Below are positions 57,912 through 64,000 of a stretch of DNA of 64,000 nt, one piece after another. The notes below the pieces were generated by a model. That model was given only the letters and a program-made list of their open reading frames with translations. It was not told the origin of the DNA and did no database searches. This DNA comes from Phaeobacter piscinae (GTDB lineage Bacteria > Pseudomonadota > Alphaproteobacteria > Rhodobacterales > Rhodobacteraceae): the NCBI RefSeq assembly GCF_002407245.1, contig NZ_CP010681.1, positions 2,294,001-2,358,000 on the forward strand. The letters are read 5' to 3'. Within the stretch, counting starts at the first letter, position 1. Each line of letters starts with the position of its first letter. The position numbers and the translations under genes were made by a program.

Positions 57912-58193
57912 TTAGACCTCCTCCTCATTCAGATAGGCCAAGAGGTCGCGGTTGCGGCAGAAGTCGGGCGCCTCGGCCCCCGGGCGCAGCCCTTTGTCGA
58001 GCCATTTGTGGCAGGCGCCGACGCCGCCGCAGCGGGTGCAGCGCAGCACCGCCTCGCTGATCTCATCAAATCGCAGCCGACCGGAGATCGCTTCCTCTTG
58101 TAGATCAAGGCCCACGGTCTCCGCCATGCGGTCAAACAGGGCGGCGTGGGTTTTCAGATCTCGCCTGCTGGTCTCATTGGTTTGGCTGGTCAT
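57912..58193 (-). CDS. DUF6455 family Cys-rich protein (copy 1)
   Basis: This 93-residue protein has the same family pattern C-x2-C-x5-C-x17-C (RCTRCGGVGAC, then FCRNRDLLAYL). The N-terminal parts also align with copy 2 (LFDRMAETVGLDL versus LIKRMGQTCGVDL). This indicates tandem duplication. Its role is unknown, and redox or metal handling is a guess helped by the DCC neighbour. The start at 58193 is chosen over 58214. Confidence 0.75.
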   Translation of the reverse strand: MTSQTNETSRRDLKTHAALFDRMAETVGLDLQEEAISGRLRFDEISEAVLRCTRCGGVGACHKWLDKGLRPGAEAPDFCRNRDLLAYLNEEEV

Positions 58194-58355
58194 CGCGCTG
58201 TCCCCGGAAATCATTCATCCTGCGGGCAACTTAACCTCAGTCAGGGCCGGGCGACTTGATGCAGGTCAAACAGCCGATAAACAGAGACGCCGGACGCCCA
58301 AAACACCTGACACTCAAGACACTGGGCCAAACAGCCTGGCATATGGGATCTCGGT

Positions 58356-58742
58356 TCAGCTGGCGGTCACCTGATCGAAATAGGCCCGCACCGCATCCTG
58401 AACCCGACGAAACCGGTCGCCGCCCAGCTTCTTGCCGCCATACCAGCGGGTGACGATGATGACATGGTCGCGCAGCCCCTCCCGCTCCATCATGCGCAGG
58501 ATCACCATACCGGCGCCGCTCTCTCCATCATCGGCCTTAAGACCACCGCTGGGCAGTTGCGCCGCCCAGGTGTTGTGGGTCGCCTTGGCATAGCTGCGGT
58601 CGGATTTCAGCTCTGCCAGCACCGCGTCGATCTGCGCCCGGCTGGTGACCTGCGCGCCGCTGACCGCGTAGCGCGAGCCACGGTCGCTCAGCACGACGCC
58701 GAGCTGCCTCAGAGAGGCGACGGACTGCGCTAGATCGGTCAA
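58356..58742 (-). CDS. IMPACT/YigZ family protein
   Basis: This 128-residue protein resembles the N-terminal UPF0029 domain of YigZ. It has KATHNTWAAQLPSGG, DDGESGAGMVILRM, and VTRWYGGKKLGGDRF, the family core. The start codon appears to be TTG, overlapping the stop of the M48 protease gene as TTGA. The C-terminal YigZ domain is missing, as in other short relatives. Function is not established. Confidence 0.85.
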   Translation of the reverse strand: MTDLAQSVASLRQLGVVLSDRGSRYAVSGAQVTSRAQIDAVLAELKSDRSYAKATHNTWAAQLPSGGLKADDGESGAGMVILRMMEREGLRDHVIIVTRWYGGKKLGGDRFRRVQDAVRAYFDQVTAS

Positions 58743-59464
58743 TTCAGGTTGTATTTCTGGATCGTCTGATTGACTACGCGCACCCGGTCCGGGTTGGCGG
58801 GGTGGCTGCCGAGGAAACGATCACCGGGATCGGGCAGACGATAGAAGAATTTCACCCCGACGCTGGGACGATACCCGGCCTTATGGGTGATGATCGTGCC
58901 CAACTCATCCGCCTCCAATTCAAAATTCTTGGAATAGGTTCGCGCGCCCACAACGGCACCAAGATCCTGCGCGCGGGCCACATCGGCGGCACTGGCACCG
59001 GAAACACTCGCAAGCCCGGCCAGCAGGATCGAGCCTGCAACTGCGCTTTGGCGTTTGCGTGCCAGATGACCACGGATATGGTGTGCGGCCTCGTGCGACA
59101 TCACAAAGGCCAGTTCGTCGCGATTGGCAATCTGCCCCAGCATCCGCTGGGTGAAGGTGATCACAGGGCGCCCCGACCGGTCCTGGCTCTGATAGGCGTT
59201 TGGAGGGGCCTTGGGGTTGGGATCAATCCGGATCAGGAAGTCGCAGTTCAGGCCTTGCGTCCGGGCACGGCATTCACGTTCTGAAACCGGCTCCACAACG
59301 CGGGTGACCGCCGCAAAGGCGCTGCGCCCTTCAGCCGGGGACATGCCCTGTGCCGGTGGGCCGGAGGGCCGCGCGGCGGGCGCGGTCCCGGTGTCGACCA
59401 CGGTATCGCAGGCTGCCAGCCCCATGGTAAGCGCACATCCCATCATCAGCAAGACTCGACGCAT
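58739..59464 (-). CDS. M48 family metalloprotease lipoprotein
   Basis: This 241-residue protein has a lipoprotein signal peptide (lipobox LAAC, Cys19) and the zinc motif HEAAH at 124-128, with the third ligand in NFELEADELG. It is a short, periplasmic, lipid-anchored peptidase related to the catalytic core of BepA/LoiP-type M48 enzymes and may help outer-membrane protein quality control. The ATG at 59464 follows AAAGGAGATG. It is coupled to YigZ by overlapping codons. Confidence 0.9.
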   Translation of the reverse strand: MRRVLLMMGCALTMGLAACDTVVDTGTAPAARPSGPPAQGMSPAEGRSAFAAVTRVVEPVSERECRARTQGLNCDFLIRIDPNPKAPPNAYQSQDRSGRPVITFTQRMLGQIANRDELAFVMSHEAAHHIRGHLARKRQSAVAGSILLAGLASVSGASAADVARAQDLGAVVGARTYSKNFELEADELGTIITHKAGYRPSVGVKFFYRLPDPGDRFLGSHPANPDRVRVVNQTIQKYNLN

Positions 59465-59631
59465 GACATCTCCTTTGCTTTGCCAGTGCCCATTGCGTTG
59501 CCAGTACCACCTTATCGCGACAGCCGACATAGGATCAATCGCATGAAGCCCTGGCGGCTGCAATGTGCCGCAAGAATACGTGATGCGACAAAGCCTTGTC
59601 AGCGGGGGCGGCCCGATGGCAAGCTGGGCAT

Positions 59632-59880
59632 ATGTTTACCATTGAGCATGAATTCGACGCCACAGTCGTGACCCTCGTCGATGACGAGACCGCCCAGCTG
59701 ATGGAGGATGTTTCTATCAATATTTTCACCGAATGTGTCACGGTCGAGCAGTTGGACCCGCGCACCGACCGGGTGCAGAAAATCACCCTCTCTCACAGCC
59801 AGGTCCGGGATCTGGCTGCGGCGCTGGACCTGCCCGAAGGGGTCTACCGATTTACCCGCGAGGATGAGGAGGAGAGCTAG
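59632..59880 (+). CDS. Small acidic protein of unknown function
   Basis: This 82-residue protein is strongly acidic (many Asp/Glu, ending REDEEES). It shows VTLVDDETAQLMEDVSINIF and a C-terminal helix LAAALDLPEGVYRF. I recognise no domain. The ribosome site is weak, and a GCAAGCTGGGCAT precedes the ATG. Confidence 0.55.
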   Translation: MFTIEHEFDATVVTLVDDETAQLMEDVSINIFTECVTVEQLDPRTDRVQKITLSHSQVRDLAAALDLPEGVYRFTREDEEES

Positions 59881-59944
59881 CGCTCTGAAGAAGTGCTCCG
59901 TCAGCCTGCGTTGAGGTCGTGATACCTCATGAGGGACGCCGCCG

Positions 59945-60241
59945 TCAGGGACGGTAGGCAAACACCTTGTCACGAGAGGTCGCGCCACGCAGCAGTTCCA
60001 GGTCTGAGGGCGCAATCCGCATGGCGCGCGCCAGAAGCGCCTGAACCGCAGCGGTCGCCTTGCCGTTTTCCGGCGCCGCCGTCACCGTGATCTTGAGCGT
60101 TGCCCCCTGCCCGCTTTCAGCCTGCGCAGCTGGAAGCACCGCATTGCGCGCGGCCTTCGGAGTGACGCGTACGGCAATCTCGCCGCCAGCGACGGCCAGA
60201 TAACTCAGATCGGGGAGGTCTTTCTGCTTTGGCTTGCCCAT
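59945..60241 (-). CDS. DUF167 family protein
   Basis: This 98-residue protein has the DUF167 core, VRVTPKAARNAVLP and TAAPENGKATAAVQALLA. The family (YggU type) is of unknown function. The ATG at 60241 is preferred over 60289 because the latter adds residues outside the family. Confidence 0.85.
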   Translation of the reverse strand: MGKPKQKDLPDLSYLAVAGGEIAVRVTPKAARNAVLPAAQAESGQGATLKITVTAAPENGKATAAVQALLARAMRIAPSDLELLRGATSRDKVFAYRP

Positions 60242-60454
60242 ATTCGCAGTGATGGCGCGAATTGGTGGCGGATTCCATAGACTTTGCACAGGCGTCCGGG
60301 ATATTTCCTGCCACAGACCCCGCGTTCGGACCGCAGATGCCGCCAGCCCTCATGCCCGCGCCTGTCAGGCAAATTCCGCTGCCCCCCCGGATCGCCCCTT
60401 GAAAACCCGCGCCGCCCTGCCGACATGGGCGGTAGATGTAAAAAGGTTTCACAT

Positions 60455-61033
60455 ATGTCCCCTCGCAATGATGCTGCCCTGACGTTTCTTCTGTCGCGCC
60501 GCTCCCGCCCGGCCAAAACACTGGTCGCCCCGGCGCCAGACCGCGCCGCGCTGATGCCGCTGCTACGCGCCGCCGCGCGCACTCCGGATCATGGCAAGCT
60601 GGAACCCTGGCGTTTTGTCGTGATCGAGAAACCCGCAATGGCGCGGCTGGCAGATCTGACCAGCAAGGCCGGTGAGCGGCTTGGCAAATCGGCGGAGGAC
60701 ATCGCAAAAGCCCGCAGCCAGTTTGAGCTGGGCCATTTGGCCGTCGCCGTGGTCGAGGTGCAGAAAGCCAGCCCTAAGATTCCCGCCATCGAACAGACCT
60801 ACTCCGCCGGGGCGGTCTGTCTGGCGCTGCTGAATGCCGCACTGGCCGCCGGATGGGGCGCCAATTGGCTGTCAGGCTGGGCCAGCCACGACCCAGACTT
60901 CTGCGCCGAGGCGTTTGGCTTGCACCCGCATGAGCGGATTGCCGGCCTGATCCATATTGCAACAGAGGCCTCGGCCCCGCCGGAACGGCCCCGCCCGGAT
61001 CTGGACGCGCTGACAACCTGGATGGATCAATGA
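60455..61033 (+). CDS. Nitroreductase family protein (YdjA-like)
   Basis: This FMN-dependent oxidoreductase of 192 residues has LLSRRSRPAKTL near the N-terminus and ARTPDHGKLEPWRFVVI, a typical flavin-binding loop. The GWGANWLSGW segment follows in the second half. Substrate unknown. The upstream frame from 60284 contains no family sequence. Its stop overlaps the start of the EI24 gene. Confidence 0.85.
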   Translation: MSPRNDAALTFLLSRRSRPAKTLVAPAPDRAALMPLLRAAARTPDHGKLEPWRFVVIEKPAMARLADLTSKAGERLGKSAEDIAKARSQFELGHLAVAVVEVQKASPKIPAIEQTYSAGAVCLALLNAALAAGWGANWLSGWASHDPDFCAEAFGLHPHERIAGLIHIATEASAPPERPRPDLDALTTWMDQ

Positions 61034-61734
61034 TACTGACCGATTTCACCAAAGCGCTGAGCCAGCTCGGCGATCCCCGTTTCCGCAAGGTCCTGTTTCT
61101 GGGCGTCGGTCTGACCGTGGCGCTGCTGGTGGTGACCTATGCGGCGTTTCTGGCGCTGATCCAATGGCTGGTCGGTCCCGATGCCACCCTGCCATTGATT
61201 GGGCCAGTCACCTGGATCGACGACCTGCTGTCGATCACCTCTCTGGTGCTGATGCTGCTCCTGTCGGTGTTCCTGATGGTGCCTGTGGCCTCGGCCATCA
61301 CCTCGATGTTTCTGGATGAGGTCGCGCAGGCGGTGGAGGATCGCCACTATCCGGGCCTACCCCCCGCAATCAAGACACCATTCTGGGATGGGGTGCGCGA
61401 CACCATCAATTTCCTCGGCGTTCTGGTGGTGGCCAATGTGCTGGCGCTGGTGCTGTATTTTATGTTTGCCCCCTTTGCGCTGTTTATCTTCTGGGGGCTG
61501 AACGGGTTTTTGCTGGGGCGTGAATATTTCACGCTGGCGGCGGCCCGCCGCCTGGGTCTGCCAGAGGCAAAGCGGTTGCGGCGCAAACATCTGGGCACCG
61601 TCTGGATGGCAGGCGTGTTGATGGCAATGCCGCTGTCGATCCCGTTGGTGAACCTGCTGGTCCCCATTATCGGGGCAGCCACATTCACGCATCTGTTTCA
61701 CCGGCTCGCCGGGCAGCAATTGGTTTCGCGCTGA
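61030..61734 (+). CDS. EI24 domain-containing membrane protein
   Basis: This integral membrane protein of 234 residues has about five hydrophobic segments and belongs to the EI24/CysZ-like group. It has LMVPVASAITSMFLDEVAQ and NFLGVLVVANVLALVLYF. CysZ members import sulfate, but no cys gene is adjacent and the substrate is unproven. It is translationally coupled to the nitroreductase (ATGA). Confidence 0.82.
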   Translation: MILTDFTKALSQLGDPRFRKVLFLGVGLTVALLVVTYAAFLALIQWLVGPDATLPLIGPVTWIDDLLSITSLVLMLLLSVFLMVPVASAITSMFLDEVAQAVEDRHYPGLPPAIKTPFWDGVRDTINFLGVLVVANVLALVLYFMFAPFALFIFWGLNGFLLGREYFTLAAARRLGLPEAKRLRRKHLGTVWMAGVLMAMPLSIPLVNLLVPIIGAATFTHLFHRLAGQQLVSR

Positions 61735-61770
61735 TTTCTGTCACCGACATGTCACGACAGGCAGACATGC

Positions 61771-61798
61771 AAACAGGCGGGCCCATGCCCGCCTGTTT
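61771..61798. terminator. Terminator between EI24 and DUF1467 genes
   Basis: AAACAGGCGGGC-CCAT-GCCCGCCTGTTT is a perfect palindromic stem between convergent genes. Confidence 0.92.
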
Positions 61799-61826
61799 CG
61801 CTATTATCGTTGTCTAAGGCGCGCGC

Positions 61827-62102
61827 CTATTGCGGATCAGGCAGCCGGTCAAACCAGTCGAAATCATTCACCGTGATCCAACCACTGAGGATGATCGTCG
61901 CGATAATCGCCCAGAGAACGGCCGCGGCGATCGTGGTGATCACGGCCTTCTGCTTCAGATAATGATGCTCCGGCGCCCCGGCATGCGTGCCGGGCACAAT
62001 CTCGCCACGGTCGCCCTGCGTCTCAATGCGGATCGGGATCACGATCAGAAAGGTCATGAACCAGATCACCGCATAAAGAACCAAACCGGATGTCACACCC
62101 AT
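61827..62102 (-). CDS. DUF1467 family membrane protein
   Basis: This 91-residue protein has two hydrophobic helices (GLVLYAVIWFMTFLIVIPIR and AAAVLWAIIATIILSG) and matches DUF1467 of unknown function. It lies 57 bp downstream of the epimerase gene on the same strand and may be cotranscribed with it. Confidence 0.88.
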   Translation of the reverse strand: MGVTSGLVLYAVIWFMTFLIVIPIRIETQGDRGEIVPGTHAGAPEHHYLKQKAVITTIAAAVLWAIIATIILSGWITVNDFDWFDRLPDPQ

Positions 62103-62159
62103 GATAGCTGTCCTTCTGATACCCCCGCCCCACTGCGAGGGGTTAAGGGGCAGATAGCG

Positions 62160-62564
62160 TCAAACCTGTTCCAATTCCACCAGGCAGCCGTTGAAATCCT
62201 TCGGATGCAGGAAAAGAACCGGTTTGCCATGGGCGCCAATCTTGGGCTCACCGGAGCCAAGCACCCGCGCGCCTTCCGCCTTCAGCCGGTCACGCGCGGC
62301 AAGGATGTCATCCACCTCATAACAGATGTGATGAATGCCGCCCGCTGGGTTCTTCTCCAGAAACCCTGCAATGGGGGAGGCCTCGCCCAGCGGGTAGAGC
62401 AGCTCGATTTTTGTGTTGGGCAGTTCGATGAACACCACGGTGACACCGTGATCCGGCTCATCCTGCGGCGCGCCCACCTTGGCGCCCAGGGTGTTGCGGT
62501 ACTGCGCCGAAGCGGCGTCTAGGTCGGGCACGGCGATTGCGACGTGGTTGAGGCGGCCAATCAT
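62160..62564 (-). CDS. mce: Methylmalonyl-CoA epimerase
   Basis: This glyoxalase/VOC-fold enzyme of 134 residues converts (S)- and (R)-methylmalonyl-CoA. It begins IGRLNHVAIAVPDLDAA with the metal His, and has GGIHHICYEVDDI and VELEQV at the C-terminus. With MeaB (32.5 kb) it points to the propionyl-CoA to succinyl-CoA route, whose carboxylase and mutase are not in the window. Confidence 0.93.
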   Translation of the reverse strand: MIGRLNHVAIAVPDLDAASAQYRNTLGAKVGAPQDEPDHGVTVVFIELPNTKIELLYPLGEASPIAGFLEKNPAGGIHHICYEVDDILAARDRLKAEGARVLGSGEPKIGAHGKPVLFLHPKDFNGCLVELEQV

Positions 62565-62725
62565 TTTGCGGTCTCCTGAGTGATCTGTCTGACGTGACTT
62601 ATCAAAGAGCCGCTGCCTGTGGGCAAGTGCGCCAATCCGCGCGGCAGAAAATTCACTGCAATAACGCTCTGTTGCATCAATTTATCCCAGTGAATTCAAT
62701 TCAACCTAAAGGCGCGCCGTCAATG

Positions 62726-62740
62726 TTAACCAGCTGTTAG
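62726..62740 (+). promoter_or_regulatory. CtrA-like site upstream of the response regulator gene
   Basis: TTAA-N7-TTAG (spacer CCAGCTG) lies about 46 bp before the response-regulator start. It resembles the CtrA box TTAA-N7-TTAA with one mismatch. No confirming evidence beyond the match. Confidence 0.35.
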
Positions 62741-62786
62741 CCCCGTTTCCCTAGCGTTGAGTCGTATCCAGTCAGGAGCCTTAACC

Positions 62787-63506
62787 ATGGACGATTCGGA
62801 ACTGTTTGCTGCCGCCCACCGCTTGCCCACGACGAAACGACCGTTGCTGGGGCTGACAATTCTTGTGGTGGAAGACAGCCGATACGCCTGCGAGGCGATG
62901 CGCCTGCTGTGCCTGCGCAGTGGCGCCCGGATCCGGCGCGCTGACTGTCTGAAATCCGCCCATCGGCACCTGAAGGTTTACAGACCTTCCGTGGTAATTG
63001 CCGATCTAGGCCTGCCGGATGGCTCCGGCGCCGATCTCATTCAGTCCATGGCGGAGGCCAGCCCGCGGGTTGGTGTGATCCTTGGCATTTCCGGAGATGA
63101 GGCAGGAGAGGCGATGGCGATGGCAGCCGGGGCCGATGGGTTTCTGGCCAAGCCGATCACCTCGCTTGCGGCCTTTCAATCCGCGATCCTGTCGCGCCTG
63201 CCCGCCGAGCGCCAGCTGTCTGGCCCTAATGAGCTGACCGATGAGGTGATTGAGCCTGATCTGCTCGCCTTTCAGGATGATATGGCCCACGCCGCTGAGG
63301 TGCTGAACGAAGCTGAGGAGGGACAGACATTGGACTATGTCGCGCAGTTTCTTGGGGGTGTCGCCCGCAGCGTTGGCGATTCCCATCTGGCCGGGGCCGC
63401 CGCCGATCTGGCGGACGCCCGTAGCACCGGGCGCCCCGTCGCTGGGGTTGCCGCGCGTGTTGCCGGGCTGGTGCAGGAACGTCTGAAACAGAAGGTCGCC
63501 ATCTGA
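62787..63506 (+). CDS. Stand-alone response regulator
   Basis: This 239-residue protein has an N-terminal receiver domain (ILVVEDSRYACEAM, phosphoacceptor Asp73 in IADLGLPDG, Lys122 in LAKPITS). The C-terminal ~100 residues contain no recognisable DNA-binding or enzymatic domain. The region is acidic and helical and may be a histidine-phosphotransfer-like or regulatory module. No kinase is adjacent. The ATG at 62787 has CAGGAG upstream. Confidence 0.85.
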   Translation: MDDSELFAAAHRLPTTKRPLLGLTILVVEDSRYACEAMRLLCLRSGARIRRADCLKSAHRHLKVYRPSVVIADLGLPDGSGADLIQSMAEASPRVGVILGISGDEAGEAMAMAAGADGFLAKPITSLAAFQSAILSRLPAERQLSGPNELTDEVIEPDLLAFQDDMAHAAEVLNEAEEGQTLDYVAQFLGGVARSVGDSHLAGAAADLADARSTGRPVAGVAARVAGLVQERLKQKVAI

Positions 63507-63507
63507 G

Positions 63508-63648
63508 ATGATCGAAGTCGTCCTTATCGCATCTGCCACTTTGGGCATCGTGTTATACCTGCAGGCGCGGTTCTCCGCCCGTGAAATCCGCCGCAACCGC
63601 GATCGCAGTCTGGGATCTCTGGTCATCCTAGAACGCAGCGACCGCTGA
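63508..63648 (+). CDS. Tiny single-span membrane protein
   Basis: This 46-residue frame starts one base after the response-regulator stop (TGAGATG). It encodes one hydrophobic N-terminal segment (IEVVLIASATLGIVLYLQ) followed by a basic tail (REIRRNRDR). Close coupling suggests translation with the regulator. It is unnamed, and its function is unknown. Confidence 0.5.
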   Translation: MIEVVLIASATLGIVLYLQARFSAREIRRNRDRSLGSLVILERSDR

Positions 63649-63802
63649 TCCGTCTGCGCTGACACAGCGTCACCGCGCCCGAAGTCATTACAGCGTGGCC
63701 TGTTGGTGATTTCGCTGGCAAGCGCCTCATATCCGAGACGGTACAATACCGTGCAACAGCTCGAACTTACCTGATCTCAGTCGACGGTTCCGCCAGATCT
63801 CC

Positions 63803-64000
63803 CTAGCGCCGCACCAAACCCGGATCCGATCCCATCTCGACGCCGGGAAAAATCACATCCGAAATCGCCTGATGATCGGTGCCGATCATGCCCCGCATGA
63901 TCCAGCCCATCTGCGCGCGGACATCGCCGGTGGGCATCAGATCGCGGCGATCAAACAGCGCGGCCTCGGTCAAACCGGGCCAGTGCCCGTGGACCCGACC
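63803..64000 (-). CDS. DUF1501 family protein, partial (C-terminus)
   Basis: This is the last ~65 residues of a DUF1501 protein, read from the window edge. WPGLTEAALFDRRDLMPTGD followed by RAQMGWIMRGMIG is the family's C-terminal signature. These are secreted sulfatase-like proteins of unknown function. The start lies beyond 64000. Confidence 0.8.
   Translation of the reverse strand, partial: GRVHGHWPGLTEAALFDRRDLMPTGDVRAQMGWIMRGMIGTDHQAISDVIFPGVEMGSDPGLVRR

Overview
The window is a contiguous piece of an alphaproteobacterial chromosome, most likely from the Roseobacter group of the Rhodobacteraceae (Phaeobacter/Ruegeria-like). The reasons are a high G+C content, tightly packed mostly syntenic housekeeping genes, a gcrA gene, a PiT phosphate carrier, DUF6455, DUF1467 and YHS proteins, Kdo/capsule genes of roseobacter type, and an intergenic repeat of a kind I recall from this family. 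I see no rRNA, tRNA, CRISPR array, insertion sequence or prophage.

Layout. 1-3.7 kb: a TRAP dicarboxylate-type transporter (dctP truncated by the window edge, dctQ, dctM) with an IclR regulator. 4.2-5.9 kb, minus strand: a cobalt-type nitrile hydratase operon (alpha, beta, activator). 6.2-9.6 kb: secG, pyrG and a class I fructose-bisphosphate aldolase. 9.6-13 kb: a crotonase, a HisC-like aminotransferase and a class V aminotransferase. 13-17 kb: an MsbA-like exporter, ygfZ, a small secreted protein and efp. 17.5-19.5 kb: a small conserved protein and cobQ. 19.6-24.9 kb: a PopZ-like protein, a TolC outer-membrane factor, a PCMT-like methyltransferase, a PhnA-type protein, a short DksA and an entericidin. 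25-28.3 kb: lepA followed by an unknown 401-residue accessory protein of mosaic composition.

28.4-32.3 kb: small secreted proteins, a LysR regulator, a low-molecular-weight tyrosine phosphatase, a PCu(A)C copper chaperone pair and rpmB. 32.5-38.5 kb: meaB, hrpB, a Nudix hydrolase and the PiT carrier. 38.5-42.8 kb: argD-argF with the intergenic repeat between them, an EamA transporter and an orphan ABC-2 permease. 43-47.2 kb: gcrA, a YHS protein, a YghU-type glutathione transferase, SseB and a Fe-S type uracil-DNA glycosylase. 47.4-52.2 kb: kpsT-kpsE-kdsA-phosphomannomutase, i.e. part of an ABC-type, Kdo-linked capsule/exopolysaccharide route. 52.2-56.7 kb: AsmA, rimO and a low-GC HEPN-like DUF5677 gene overlapping rimO. 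57.1-64 kb: a DCC oxidoreductase, two tandem Cys-rich DUF6455 proteins, a YigZ/M48 pair, small proteins, a nitroreductase and EI24 pair, DUF1467, methylmalonyl-CoA epimerase, a stand-alone response regulator with a tiny membrane protein, and the 3' end of a DUF1501 gene.

Most of the window is core genome. The parts that look accessory or under-described are the nitrile hydratase operon, the 27.1-28.3 kb gene, the HEPN-like gene at 56 kb, the DCC/DUF6455 cluster and the PopZ-like protein. No single large new system is evident. The best candidates for new biology are the PopZ-like protein and the two orphan accessory genes.
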